Below, one piece after another: positions 1 to 10,348 of a stretch of DNA of 64,000 nt. Position 1 is the first letter of the stretch. Every line of letters starts with the position of its first letter. The translations under genes and the position numbers were made by a program. The notes under the pieces were generated by a model, which was not told the origin of the DNA, made no database searches, and worked only from the letters and a program-made list of their open reading frames with translations. Origin of the DNA: Pyropia yezoensis (lineage: Eukaryota > Rhodophyta > Bangiophyceae > Bangiales > Bangiaceae); the NCBI GenBank assembly GCA_009829735.1, contig CM020618.1, positions 32,340,894 to 32,404,893 on the forward strand. Direction: 5' to 3'.

Positions 1-413
1 ACATCACAATGCGGCAAGGAGACAAATGAACGATTGCGACCTGGTCCTTCTGAGGGGCGTTGTCAATGAGCTTTGCTCGTCAATGGCTTTGCTCCATCTG
101 AACGACGCACGCACGATTCCTGCATACATATGAGTGCTGCAGCGAAAAAAAATCGACCTCGGCCAGGAGCTGTCGGTCTGCAATAGAGGGAGCACGCACC
201 AAGCAGGCTTTTCATAGTAATGTACGAGGTACTTGTACAGGGTGGCCACGCTCCACCCCCCCCCACACCACCAAGCAGTGTTGAACGCGCACGAGCACGA
301 GCACGAGCACTAGGAAACAGTCACACGCACCACTTCGGCCGCGGTTGGCGAGCAAGTGGCGCCGAGACAGCACCACACCGCCTTCTCCCTGGCCGTACCC
401 ATGGTCTCAATCG
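1..413. other. Non-coding edge of window
   Basis: I see no convincing gene here. The stretch lies downstream of the minus-strand DUF2993 gene and would hold its 3' UTR. A short hexanucleotide run (GAGCAC, about four copies) lies near 288-312. Open frames in this stretch are short and lack the G/C-ending codon pattern of the neighbouring genes. Confidence 0.5.
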
Positions 414-2495
414 TCACATCCGCGACGCGCGGGCACGGTCAAACAGGCGGATAGCTGAGCCGAGGCGGCCCTGCTCCCCCCGCCCCCCTGCCCGCCCTCC
501 CCCTCCTTGCTCCCCCCCGCCGCCTTGCTCCCCCCCGCCACTCCCAAACCCATCCTCCAGGGGCGGGATGACGAGGACGCCCTCAGCTGTGAGCTCACCG
601 TCCCCAATCTCCAGCTTGGTCACCACCGCCTCGGGACCCAGCTCCACCCCAATCATCGCCACCGTCAACAAGGGGATGGGGAGGCCACGGATAAGCAGTT
701 CGGGCTGGCGGAGGGTGAGAACGCGGCCCGCTTGCTCCACCCGCACCCCCGTACGTACGGTGAAAGAAAATGAACGGCCAGACGAGAGGGAAGCGGTCGC
801 ATGTAGGACAAAAACGCCGCGGGAGCGGTCGGGGGGGGCGGCGGGGGAGGGTGCAGAGGTACCCGGCGTGGATGGGGGGGAGTCGTCACCCGCTGTCGCT
901 CTAGAGGATGGCCTGGCCGCTGGCCGGTCGCCCGTCGAGCCGGTTCGGGGAGGCGCGTCGCTGGCGGCCGCCGCGGCCGCCTCATCATCGCTACCGCTGG
1001 TGCCCCTACCGTTGCCGGCCCGAGTTGGAACGCCACCGTCGCGTCCGCCGCCCCCCACCCCAGTGCGGGCGGCAAAGGCTGCCCACCAGTCTGGCTCAGC
1101 CCCCCACCTGCCCACCCCCGCTCCGTCCACGACCGCCTCCGCTGCCTGCGCGTACTCGCCTTCGTCGGCGGGGCCAGCGACACCGCCCCAAGCGGCGCCG
1201 CCCAGACCCCCCCCCCCGCCACCACCACCACCACCGCCGGCACCCGGCCAGCTGCCTAAACCACCGCCGTCCGCGTCCGCGTCCGCGTCTGTGTCGGTGG
1301 CCCAGCCCCGCCGCCGCCGCTTCCGCGCCGCCTCCACCGCCGGGGAAGCCGATACGGACGACCACAACTCGACGCCCACCAGCTCCACGTCCACCCCACC
1401 AATGGCGCGCGGGAGTAGGCGGCCGACGGCACCACTGAGGCCGACGCGGAGCACCTCCTCCAGCACCGCCGCGCACGTGTCACGGAGGGCGGGCGAGTCG
1501 TTGACGTCGGCCTGCGTGAGAGTGACCAGCCCCGACAGGGCAAAAGGCTTGGCAAGGCGTGGCAGGACGGGGAAGCCCAGCCGCCGTCGCAGCCGCTGCT
1601 GTCGCCGCTCGCGCTCCGCCTCCTCCTGTCGGCGACGCTGCTCAGGGGAGGGTGGGGGCTCCCGGCCGGGTGCCGACGCGCCCGGCTTCCACCCGACGGT
1701 CGGCTCGGGGTCGTCCCAGCCACCGCCTGCCGGGCCGCCACCCAGGTCAAACGGCTCGGCAGCGTCCCCTCCAGCGGGGCGGCTCCAGTCCAGCTCGATA
1801 GCATCCGTGAAGAGGGCCACCGATCCCGACACACGGACGCCCCGGTAGACAAGCCGGTCAGCCGCAACCGACACGCCCCGCACGCGACCCGACAGGAGCG
1901 CCAAGCTGCTGTCCGCATCTACATCCACGATCAAGCCCGTCACCGAGTCACACACGGAGCGGAGGAGGGCGCTTAGGGCGCGGCCTGCCAGGCGAGACGC
2001 CAGCGGCCGCCGGCCATTGGACGACCACGACCCACCCCCGGCGCCGCCACCACCCACGTCGTCAGCAGCCGAAGAGGGCGTGCCACCCCTGGTACCGCCG
2101 CCGCCAACGCCCGCTGTCCCCCCTCCACTGCCAGCCGTGGCTACGGGCGGCTGTCGGCTGGTGGCGGCCGCCGCCGCCGTGCGTGGCACCGCAGATGCAG
2201 CCCCCCGCCGCCGCCGCCAAGGCGACGGCAGGAGAGGCAGGCAGCGGGTACCCACCAGCCGGCGAGACGAGCGCGGCTGCCCACACCTCGTGGTGGCCCC
2301 CACGAAGCTGCCGCCGATACAAGGCAAGGGAGCCGCGGGGGGAAGAAACGCCACCGCCAGTGTCGCCAACAGCGGCGCGGCCCCGTGCCATCCGACGTCA
2401 CAGCGGCCGCCACCGCGACCGCCGCCGCACCCACAAGGGCACCCGCCGCCACCTCTGTCTGAGGAGGCGGCCATCGTGGCGCCCCGCGGCGGCAT
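414..2495 (-). CDS. DUF2993 / LmeA-like phospholipid-binding domain protein
   Basis: Single-exon gene of 693 codons from the first in-frame ATG (2495); the frame is open further upstream but has no ATG there. Residues about 165-235 carry the typical DUF2993 start, with a conserved G-x-I-V-D-V-D-A-D stretch followed by alternating strands around G-R-V-R-G-V and a D-W. Residues about 555-655 carry the second half, including G-L-P-I-P and a closing acidic strand near I-P-P-L-E. Between them lie long Gly/Pro/Ala-rich linkers and a short Asp-Ala run. The family is common in cyanobacteria and plastid-bearing eukaryotes and is thought to bind lipid at membranes. The basic, Ala/Gly-rich N-terminus of roughly 130 residues could be a plastid-targeting region; that is inference. 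The large low-complexity linkers make this protein longer than bacterial members of about 250 residues. No operon context applies. Confidence 0.7.
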   Translation of the reverse strand: MPPRGATMAASSDRGGGGCPCGCGGGRGGGRCDVGWHGAAPLLATLAVAFLPPAAPLPCIGGSFVGATTRCGQPRSSRRLVGTRCLPLLPSPWRRRRGAASAVPRTAAAAATSRQPPVATAGSGGGTAGVGGGGTRGGTPSSAADDVGGGGAGGGSWSSNGRRPLASRLAGRALSALLRSVCDSVTGLIVDVDADSSLALLSGRVRGVSVAADRLVYRGVRVSGSVALFTDAIELDWSRPAGGDAAEPFDLGGGPAGGGWDDPEPTVGWKPGASAPGREPPPSPEQRRRQEEAERERRQQRLRRRLGFPVLPRLAKPFALSGLVTLTQADVNDSPALRDTCAAVLEEVLRVGLSGAVGRLLPRAIGGVDVELVGVELWSSVSASPAVEAARKRRRRGWATDTDADADADGGGLGSWPGAGGGGGGGGGGGLGGAAWGGVAGPADEGEYAQAAEAVVDGAGVGRWGAEPDWWAAFAARTGVGGGGRDGGVPTRAGNGRGTSGSDDEAAAAAASDAPPRTGSTGDRPAARPSSRATAGDDSPPSTPGTSAPSPAAPPDRSRGVFVLHATASLSSGRSFSFTVRTGVRVEQAGRVLTLRQPELLIRGLPIPLLTVAMIGVELGPEAVVTKLEIGDGELTAEGVLVIPPLEDGFGSGGGEQGGGGEQGGGGRAGGRGEQGRLGSAIRLFDRARASRM

Positions 2496-3073
2496 CGCGG
2501 CGGCACGTGGACCTGAAATGGCCGATCGCAGCACCGACGCCGACGGCGCCCACGTCAGGGAGCGGTAGGCGGCCAAGCCTGGTCCCTGCACAGAAGGCAC
2601 ACCACTAGGAGCGGGAAGCGGCGGCGCAAAGGGGACAGGAGAGCAGATGTGGGGAGCGGCAAAGAGCGACACAGCAGCCCGCGCTGGTTGGCCGCCGGCG
2701 CGCAAAGGGCGGCGCAACGACGGCGGCCAAACGCACACCGACGGGCGGAGCGGCAACGGGCTGACCGCCGGGGCAGGGGATGACCTGGTCGCAGGCAGCC
2801 GCCGCCCGCACCGCGAAACCCGCGACGTGGGCGGCGGGGTGATAAGAGAAGCTTCTGAAGAGGGACGGGAACATCAGGAGCAGGCAACGCGAGTCGAGGT
2901 GATAAGATATAGCATGCACTGGACAGGCTGCCAGCTTTGTGGCTCTCGGGCGGTGGATCCGCAGGGCCTCACACGCAAGAACACAGCGAGTGAATCCACA
3001 ATGGCTAACTCCGGTAAATTTTCACGTTTTCATATCGCGAGAGTGAACATGAAAAATATCGTCAAAACGTAAA
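2496..3073. other. Upstream region of DUF2993 gene and 3' flank of tRNA-Asp
   Basis: This intergenic stretch must hold the promoter and 5' UTR of the minus-strand DUF2993 gene. It also begins the sequence downstream of the truncated tRNA-Asp. Next to the tRNA the base composition drops to A/T-rich (about 3000-3070). A T4 run in the tRNA sense lies near 3064-3067 and could be the old Pol III terminator. No further gene is visible. Confidence 0.5.
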
Positions 3074-3150
3074 CTCTCCCACCGGGACTTTCTCAATGCA
3101 TTGAACCCGGGTCTCCCGCGTGACAGGCGGGCATACTTACCACTATACTA
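3074..3150 (-). pseudogene. tRNA-Asp(GUC), 5'-truncated at array 3' end, T-loop insert
   Basis: Read on the minus strand, this covers T8 to G73 of a tRNA-Asp: D-arm, anticodon loop CTGTCAC (anticodon GUC), variable loop, T-stem CCGGG/CCCGG and 3' acceptor strand TGGGAGA. The first seven acceptor bases are missing and replaced by the retrotransposon 3' end (AATTAAAC), so no acceptor stem can form. A 12-nt insert (GCATTGAGAAAG) splits the T-loop after TTCAAT. Removing it leaves the normal loop TTCAATT. The D-loop reads GGTAAGT, as in the other outer copy at 30873-30959 but unlike the inner copies. Confidence 0.85.
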
Positions 3151-3195
3151 GTTTAATTGGCGGTCCGAGGATCAACTCCCCCTGACACCCAATGA

Positions 3196-6100
3196 CTACT
3201 CCCCAATTCTCTCACCCACCCTCACAAAGTGATCACGCGGGCCAAGTGGCCCCCCCACGTCCCCCGCCGGGACCTCCCCCCCAGTCCCAAAGCACCGGCT
3301 GTACCCAAGAGACACAGCGCGGGAGTGGGACCGCCACAAAGCAACAGACACCCGGGTCAGCAGGGTGGACCGCACCCCCGCAAGGGCCGGTCCCCGCATG
3401 GCCCCTCCCAGCCACTTGGCGGTGGCGGGGCCGATGCGCCCAAACGCCTCCCACACCAACGGTGTGAAGGTGTGGGAGGCGGCCGGCCCGGGGAGGGAGG
3501 TGGCATACTTTGCCACCTTGTCCCTCTCCCGCGTCTCGGCCGCAACAGCCCGCAGGGGGCTGGCGGCAGTCGGGGCGGTGGTGCGGGGGCCAAATGGCGC
3601 CGTCACCGACGCGTCCGCCCACACCACCGCCCCCGACGAGGCGTGCGTGGCGCGCAGGTCGGGGCGAAGCGCGCCCCGACCGCGGTCCACCACAGCCTCC
3701 ACCTCCACCCCCCCCCACGAGGGCGTGCGGCGCAGCGCCTCGGCCACCAGGTGCACCAGGTGGTGGTGGAGGCGCGCGTGCCCGGAGGACTGCTCCGGGC
3801 ACGCCGACAGGAAGTGCCGCCCGTCCGCGTCCGCGTCGCGGCCGCAGCGACAGCGGGGCGCCGGCGGTACGGACCGCGGCGGCGCGCCCAGCCACAGCCG
3901 AGCCGCCGCCCGCATGCCGGCGCCGTGCATTGTGGTCCCGGTGGTCCCCAGCGTCGGCAGCGCCGACAGCCAGCGAGCCGCCCCACCCCCCTGGCATGCC
4001 GCCATGCCCGCGCGCCGCCAGAGCGATAGCTCGGCGTAGATGCGCGCGCGGGCGGCGGCATGGGCGGGGCGGGACAAGTCCCGCTGCGCTGCCGGTGCCT
4101 CCCCCCCCAGGAGAGACTGCCACGTGGGTGGCGAGTACAGCGCCGGGCTGTGTGGCCTGTCGGCCGAGGTGCTGTCGGTCGCACCGGCGCTGTACTCGGG
4201 GTAGTGGGGGGGGGGCGGCAGGGGAGGGGCCAGAGGGTCGGCGGCCTCATCGACCGCCGCGTTCGGCCCCCCCCTCGCCAGCGACCACAACAGGCCGCTG
4301 GCAGGGGCCGCGCAGTGCGCCTCGTGGGCCGCCAGCAGGCCCAGGAGGGCCTGCCGGAGAGCGCCGGCAGCAGGCGCGCTGGGGTCGGGGTCGGGGAGCG
4401 GTGGTGGCCGCGCACCCGCCGGCGAGTCACCCGCGGGCCCCCCACCGCCTGCCCCCGTCGGCCCCCCGGCCGCCGGCCCACTCCTGGCCGTCGCAGCAGC
4501 GGCGGCGGGCGGCAGCGGCCCACCGTCGGCCGCAACACGCGGCACCGCCAGGAGGCCGTCCGCCGTGGCGCGCAGCGTGGGGGAGTACGCCGCCCCCGCC
4601 CGCAGCGCGTCCACCCACGACGCCAGCAGGGCGGCGGGCACCACCCGCGTGCGGCTGCCGACGCCCAGACCGCCCATGGCGGGGGGGAGTGCCGCACGCT
4701 CCAGCACCGCCTCACGGGTGGCGGTGCTGTCGCGTGCGTCGCACAGCATCCCCCCCAGGGCAGCCTTGGCGTCGGCGTCGACCGCCGCAGCCAGCCGCGC
4801 GCCGGCCTCCAGCGGGAGGCAGCGCAGCCAGTAGTTGGCGCGCGGCCCCGCGCACAGGCGCAGCAGGAGGAGCTGCGACTGCAGCTCCTCCGCTGGCAGG
4901 GCCGCAATGGCCGCCACCAGGCGGCGCTGGTCGGCCACGAGGCCGTCAACGCCTGCCGACACAAAGGCGGCGCCGCCGAGGGGAACGGAGAACTGCACCA
5001 CCCCCTCGGCGGCCCACTTCCCCCCCCACCCCGGCGGTGCCGCCGCACCAGCCGGCGACCAGCCGGTGCACTTGGCGGGGGCCAGCTCCGCGTCCACGCT
5101 GGCCCCCACCGTGGCCGCGTCAGCCATGACGGCCGCCAGGTCCTCCGGCGTGCCCGCCGCGACCACGTCATCGTGGAAAGCGCGGACGAGCACGCCGGGG
5201 TGGCCGTCCCGCAGACGCCGCAGGACCAGCCACAGGGCGGCCGCGTGCAGCAGCGGGCCGAGCGGGTCGCCCTGCTGCGCGCCCCGCTCGGCCCGCAGCG
5301 CAAAACGGGTGGGCGGTGGTGGGGGGAGCGGTACAGGCAGAGGGGGGGGACCGTCTGCCACCGGGGCCGCACCGTCGCCGCCGTCGCCGTCGCCATTGTC
5401 CCCGCCGTCGCCGCCGCCAGCATCCCCGCCGTTGCCGCCGCCATCGTCGCCGCCGTCGCCGCCGCCATCGTCGCCGCCGTCGTCAGCCCCACCGCTCTCG
5501 CCCGCTCCCTCCGCCGCGGCCGCCCAGCCGTACACCGTCGGCGCCTCCTCCCCCCCATACACCCATTCCAGGTATGGGGCGAGGGGGGGGAGGGCGCGGC
5601 GCAGTACGGCTGCGGCGGCCGCCCGCGACACCAGGTTGAAGGCGTTGCGGTAGTCCAGCTGGACTACCGCATGCTGGGGGTGGTGGGCGAGGTGTGCCTC
5701 CAGCTCGTGCACGAGCCGCTCACACGCGCTCGGCACCCCCACCCCCAGCTGCGCCGGCGCCATCAGCTCTGCCGCGGCCCCGCGCACCGTCGCCGCCAGT
5801 GCCGACGCCGCCAGCTTGCGGAGGGTCTCGGGCATGCCGATGGGCCGAAGCCCGGGCAGCCCGTCCGGTCCGACCCCCCCCGGCTTGGCCAGGAGCAGGA
5901 GGTCCGCGCCAGCGAGGGCGTGCGCCGCCGCGGCGGGCACGCGTGTGACCGCCGCCTCCGACACCAGCAGCTCCAACACCCCCACCAGCGCGTCCTGCCC
6001 CCCCCCCTCCAGCGCCCACAGGTGCTCGACCCGCAGGCCAGACGGGCCCGGCGCTGCGCCCCGGGGGGCTCTGCGGATGGCATCTGTCACCGCCTCCCGC

Positions 6101-7452
6101 GTCACCCCCCGCGGCACCGTGGCGGCGTCGCCAAAATCCGCCGCGTCGGCGAGAAGGTCGCCAAACTCGGCCTCCACCGACGCGGCGGAGGTAGGTGCAG
6201 ACGCGGCGGGAGGGAAGAGGAGGAGCGCCTTCCGCCACACGGCGGCGCTGTGCGGCGCCGGCTCGTCGGCCACCAGGGCTCGGGCGGCGGCACTCAGCCG
6301 GCCGGCCCGCACCAGGCGCAGCGCCCGCCGCTGGGATGGCGCCAGCCCAGTCGCCGCCTGGTCCCCCCCGCGCACCACCCTCCGCCGGCCGTCCAAGCGC
6401 CGCCGCCACGACGGCCGCCACACCCCCGCATTGCGGTCGGCCAGGGCGGTGCTGAACTCGCCGTTCAGCACCGCCTCGGCACGCACGTGGTGGGTGAGCG
6501 GCGGCAGTGGCGCGTCGGGCGCGGTTGCAGGCGCCACAGCAGGGACGTGGAGGAGGAGGGAGGGCAGCAGCAGCAGCCACAGCCAGGCGTGCTGTTGCTC
6601 CGGCTCGCGGCGGACCCAGTCCAGGGCGTCCGCCGCAAGCACCCTCCAGGCGCCCAGCAGTGCCGCCGGCACGTGCGCCACCGTGCGGGCGCCAGACGCC
6701 ACGAGAGGCGACCAATCGGCCGCTGTCGGCGCCGCGCGGCGCAGGAAGTCGGCCCGCGCCGCCACCCAGGCGGGGGGGTCGGCCGCAAACAGCGTGTGCC
6801 CTTCCCCCGCCGCAGCAGCCCCCTGTGCCGCACCTGCGCCGCGCGCGTCCCCCCCGTCCCCAGCTGCGGCAGCAGGCGCCGCTGCAGCCACCACACGGGC
6901 GCGTTGGCGACGGGGGTTGAGGCGGCAGAGAGCCTCATGGGCGGACAGAGAGCTCCGCCCACGAGGCCCCCGCTGCGCGCGGTACGGCCGCCCGCACCAG
7001 CGGCACCCGCCCAGCCCCAGCTCCGTGGCCGTAGCCGCGGGCACCTCGCCGATCACGTGGGCCTGACTGAGATGAGCCAGGCCCGCGCGATCGGCGACGG
7101 CCCCGCGGAGCACCACGCGGCAGCCCACCACCGGGCAGACGCCGGGGGGCACCGTGCCGCCCGCCGCCACCCCCGCTGCCGCCATCGGTGCCCCCGCCGC
7201 CGCTCCCGTCGCCTCCTCCGCCGTGGCCATCGCCGCAGCGCTTGCCGCCGCCGCCTGGGCCGTTGCGGCCTCCGCCGCCAAAGAGCCGCCCAGGGGGCCG
7301 GCGGCCACGGCCACACCAGCGCCCGCCCCCCCCCCCCGCTCGCCGACGTCGCCGCGTCGACCGCCGCCCCCCCCCCTGCCGGGAGCCGGCACGGTGCGTG
7401 ATGGCACCGTGTCGGCACCCGGGCCCCCGCCCGCGCCCAGAGGGTCACTCAT
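3196..7452 (-). CDS. Retrotransposon ORF2: zinc finger - reverse transcriptase - RLE endonuclease (copy 1)
   Basis: 1418 codons from ATG 7452, which overlaps the ORF1 stop by 8 nt (ATGAGTGA). Residues about 105-135 hold a CCHH finger (C-P-V-V-G-C ... H-L-S-Q-A-H). A second Cys/His cluster (C-R-W-C ... H-E-A-L-C) follows. RT motifs: A is Q-L-D-Y-R-N-A-F-N with D600; B is G-A-Q-Q-G-D-P-L-G near 724-735; C is F-H-D-D with D761/D762. A Gly/Asp-rich insert of about 45 residues lies between A and B (near 645-695). Near residue 1200 comes a C-R-C-G ... H-F-L-S-A-C knuckle, followed by the nuclease signature P-D-x14-D (P1264, D1265, D1280) and a downstream Lys-rich region. The catalytic residues are present, so this copy may encode an active enzyme. 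The frame stays open upstream of this ATG only as a shadow of ORF1. Confidence 0.9.
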   Translation of the reverse strand: MSDPLGAGGGPGADTVPSRTVPAPGRGGGGGRRGDVGERGGGAGAGVAVAAGPLGGSLAAEAATAQAAAASAAAMATAEEATGAAAGAPMAAAGVAAGGTVPPGVCPVVGCRVVLRGAVADRAGLAHLSQAHVIGEVPAATATELGLGGCRWCGRPYRAQRGPRGRSSLSAHEALCRLNPRRQRARVVAAAAPAAAAGDGGDARGAGAAQGAAAAGEGHTLFAADPPAWVAARADFLRRAAPTAADWSPLVASGARTVAHVPAALLGAWRVLAADALDWVRREPEQQHAWLWLLLLPSLLLHVPAVAPATAPDAPLPPLTHHVRAEAVLNGEFSTALADRNAGVWRPSWRRRLDGRRRVVRGGDQAATGLAPSQRRALRLVRAGRLSAAARALVADEPAPHSAAVWRKALLLFPPAASAPTSAASVEAEFGDLLADAADFGDAATVPRGVTREAVTDAIRRAPRGAAPGPSGLRVEHLWALEGGGQDALVGVLELLVSEAAVTRVPAAAAHALAGADLLLLAKPGGVGPDGLPGLRPIGMPETLRKLAASALAATVRGAAAELMAPAQLGVGVPSACERLVHELEAHLAHHPQHAVVQLDYRNAFNLVSRAAAAAVLRRALPPLAPYLEWVYGGEEAPTVYGWAAAAEGAGESGGADDGGDDGGGDGGDDGGGNGGDAGGGDGGDNGDGDGGDGAAPVADGPPPLPVPLPPPPPTRFALRAERGAQQGDPLGPLLHAAALWLVLRRLRDGHPGVLVRAFHDDVVAAGTPEDLAAVMADAATVGASVDAELAPAKCTGWSPAGAAAPPGWGGKWAAEGVVQFSVPLGGAAFVSAGVDGLVADQRRLVAAIAALPAEELQSQLLLLRLCAGPRANYWLRCLPLEAGARLAAAVDADAKAALGGMLCDARDSTATREAVLERAALPPAMGGLGVGSRTRVVPAALLASWVDALRAGAAYSPTLRATADGLLAVPRVAADGGPLPPAAAAATARSGPAAGGPTGAGGGGPAGDSPAGARPPPLPDPDPSAPAAGALRQALLGLLAAHEAHCAAPASGLLWSLARGGPNAAVDEAADPLAPPLPPPPHYPEYSAGATDSTSADRPHSPALYSPPTWQSLLGGEAPAAQRDLSRPAHAAARARIYAELSLWRRAGMAACQGGGAARWLSALPTLGTTGTTMHGAGMRAAARLWLGAPPRSVPPAPRCRCGRDADADGRHFLSACPEQSSGHARLHHHLVHLVAEALRRTPSWGGVEVEAVVDRGRGALRPDLRATHASSGAVVWADASVTAPFGPRTTAPTAASPLRAVAAETRERDKVAKYATSLPGPAASHTFTPLVWEAFGRIGPATAKWLGGAMRGPALAGVRSTLLTRVSVALWRSHSRAVSLGYSRCFGTGGEVPAGDVGGPLGPRDHFVRVGERIGE

Positions 7453-10348
7453 TGTGACCCTCGTCGCTGACGCGGGCCGCAGCCCCTGGCCGGTATGGCC
7501 CAGGGGTGGCGGGGAGGGAGGGCGGAAGAATCGCCGTCGTCGCAGCCCGACCCCCCCCCTCTGGCGGGGGGGATGCCGGAGCGGCGTTCTTACGGGCAGC
7601 GAGCTCCACAGCGCTCGCCGCGCGCGTGCGGCGGCACGTCTTGCGAATGGGCGACGCAAGTGCGTCGCCCAATCGCAACACAGCGAGCGCAGGACGCTGT
7701 CGCCGCGCCGGCCCAGGCGCATGGCCTGCAGGGGACCGCCGGCGGTCGGTGGCAGCGCGCCTGCGGGCGGCCACGCCGAGGGGAAGGGCCACAGACGCAG
7801 CAAACGCGGCCGAGCGTGCGGCACCAGGGGGCGGCCTGGTGGGTGGCGGGGGAAGCGGCGGGAGCCCAGCCGCAGCCCTCGGGACGGCGGCACGTTTTGG
7901 CCCACCTCCGAGGTGGAGTCGGGGCCGAGGGGCCGCCGAGGCAGCCACGGATTTTTGGGTCGGCGTGGCCGCAGGCGGGGCGGCGCCGCCCGCCGGCGTG
8001 ACGCCATCCATGCCGTCGCCCAGGTTTGCCGGCACCCCCTTGGCGGGGGGGCCCGGCCCCGGCGCAGGCGGCGAGGGGGGGGGACAGGCCGTCGTGGCGG
8101 CAAGGTCGGGGGCGGGGGTCGCAAGGCCGTCAGCCGAGGCGGCGGGCTCATCCACGATCTCCATGCCCGCCGCCTCGGCGGCACCCCGCAGCCCCAACGA
8201 CGCTGGCCCCGCCACACCCGAGCACGGGGGGGCCTCGGCGGGTGGCCCCCTAGCCGCCACATCGGCCGATCCTGCGGGGGCCACGGCAGGTGGCTCCTTA
8301 GCCGCCGCCCCAGTCTTTGGGGGCCGCCGGCGGTCCCCCTCTCCGCCGATAGACGCGACGGCGTCCGCTCCCCTTTGTGCGTGCGACGAAAGCATGCCCT
8401 CAATGTGGGCATGCAACGCCGCACGCAGGTGGGGGGGCATGGCCACACGGGCGGGGAGCTGGGCCAGCTTGGCCTCGAGGCGGCGGCGACAAAAATCGGC
8501 CGCCGCCTCGGCCGCGGCCGCAGCATCCAGGCCGCGCCGACGCGCGGCACCCAGGAGGGCCGGGGACCACGGGTCGGCGCCGGGCAGGAGGCGCAGCACA
8601 GTGGCCGCACGCCCCTTCCCCACCGCCAGCCGGAACGTGTCCGCCGCTGCAGCCACCACCGTCACGGCGGTGGTGGCGCCGAACCGGTCGACGTCCACAA
8701 AATTGTGGGCGTCGACCCCCGTGACGTCCGCCAGCAACGCGCGCATGCGGTGCTGACGGACGTCACGAGACACCCCCGAGACATACACTGTCTCGAGGGT
8801 GGGGGCGTCGATGGTGCGGCGGCGGACCCGGCACAGCTCCGCCGCGGCTGTGGCGGCGCGGGCGTCGGCGTCGGCGTCGGCAGCAACCCGCCCCCCACCC
8901 TGTCCGGCGCCCGCAGCCCCCCCGCCAGCAGACTGCCCAGCACCCCTCCCAGCAGCTCCACCAGCACGGCCACCAGGAGCGCCACAGTCCCCGCCCGCCG
9001 AGGCGGCACGACCGGCCGCAGCCGCAGGACCCACCCCAGCAGCACCCCCACCACCGCCAGAGGCGCGGGCGTCCCGCCCGCCTGTTCTTGTCAGCCCGCC
9101 TTGGCCGCCCGCGAGGGTGGGTGACATGGACGCGTGGGCGTGGTGGCTCAAACCGCGCTGCACCGCCGCCAACCAGCCGCCCGTTGCCCCCCCGGCGGCG
9201 GCAGCCCCGCCTGCAGGCGGAGCCGCCAGCGAGGGGTCACGCGGGGCGGCAAGAGGGGCGGCAACAGCGCGGCCACCGGCCGCACCTCGCCCACGCGCCC
9301 CCACACCCGCCCCCTCACCCTCGCCACTTTTTCCCCCCCCCCCCCGTGTCCTTGTCCTCGAGGTAGAGCGTGAAGACCTTGAGGAAGTACCGGTAGAACG
9401 GGTAGATCAGGTAGACCTTGACCCGCTCCACCCCGTCCACCTTGCCGACCGCCACCGAGACCCGCTGCCGCCTCCCCCCCAGCCGCCCCACACACAGCAC
9501 AAACACCGGCCGGCGCCGCGCAACCCAGGCCGCTGCCGCACCCACCGCCGAGCGAGGTCCCTCCCCCGCCAGCAGCGCGACCCGCACCGCCACACAGCCC
9601 GGCAGCACCCCGCGCACACGCAGCACCACAAACACCGGCGGCAGCAGCGCCGCGGGCGACACCCACGCGGCCGACCCCGGCCGACGCCGCCGCGCCGCGC
9701 CCAGCCGCCCCAGCCGCCCCGCCACACGCGCCAGCACCGCACACACGACCAGAGGGCACGCCAGCAGGTAGACCGCCCGACGCCGGGGCGCCCGCCGCCC
9801 GGGAAGCCGCACCCACCGCGCCACCACCCGGAAGGGGAGCAGAGGCACCCCCCCCGCCAGCCAAAGCCGCCCCCCCCCCGCCACACGACGCCGCCCGGCC
9901 AGGCCGCGCGGCACACCCCCGCAAAGAGGGAGACAGGGCGGAGCCAGCCCAGCCGCCCCCCGGGGTAGAGCTCCCCGGGGGCGACCCAGGGAAGCCGACA
10001 AAGTCCGCCGCCCCCCCCCCAGGCGGTCCGACCCCGCCGTCACCCCGGGGGAGGCGCAGAAGCCCTGGTTGCCAGTGCGGCTGCCACCGCGATGGGCTCA
10101 TCCCCCATCCCCTCATTGGCCCGTTCGGCCGCCGAAATCGCGCCCTCATTGGCCCGTACGCCCGCCGAAATCGCGCCCTCACTGGCCCGTACGCCCGCCG
10201 CAATCAGGCCCTCATTGGCCCGAATCGCGGCGGCGACAGCTGTAAGCACTCGCAACCGCTCCGCCGTCGTCGTCGCCCCGCCCAACGCGTCGACCACCCC
10301 CACAACCGCCCTCACCAAACACACAAAGCGCGCCCGATCCCCCTCCAT
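7445..10348 (-). pseudogene. Retrotransposon ORF1, frameshifted (copy 1)
   Basis: This corresponds to the 965-967-codon ORF1 of copies 2 and 4 but is broken. One extra C in the run near 10043 ends the N-terminal part after about 102 codons. A second length change lies next to the C13 tract (about 9331-9345). The N-terminus has an 11-residue repeat built on A-N-E-G-x-I-x-A-G. The C-terminal half carries the RRM-like segment starting V-Y-V-S-G-V. Both lesions sit in or near homopolymers, so sequencing error cannot be excluded. The middle part (about 9340-10000) reads with coding-like codons in another frame; see findings. Confidence 0.75.
10110..10222 (-). repeat. 33-bp tandem repeat in ORF1 (copy 1)
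   Basis: Just over three copies of a 33-bp unit encode 11-residue repeats of the form R-A-N-E-G-x-I-A-A-G-V. Equivalent blocks are at about 17462-17572 and 30556-30664. The 11-residue period with Ala/Val/Ile spacing is compatible with a coiled coil. Confidence 0.8.

Noticed and set aside
4060-7401. Long + strand open frames opposite ORF2 (over 1000 codons, also at 11418-14624 and 18770-22111)
   Set aside because: They are antisense shadows caused by extreme GC content. They are rich in Arg/Gln/His with no domain, and the minus strand has clear RT and nuclease motifs.
7453-8610. N-terminal extension of ORF2 to 1804 codons
   Set aside because: This part overlaps ORF1 in another frame, and the ATG overlapping the ORF1 stop is at 7452. 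Residues before it are Arg/Pro shadow sequence.
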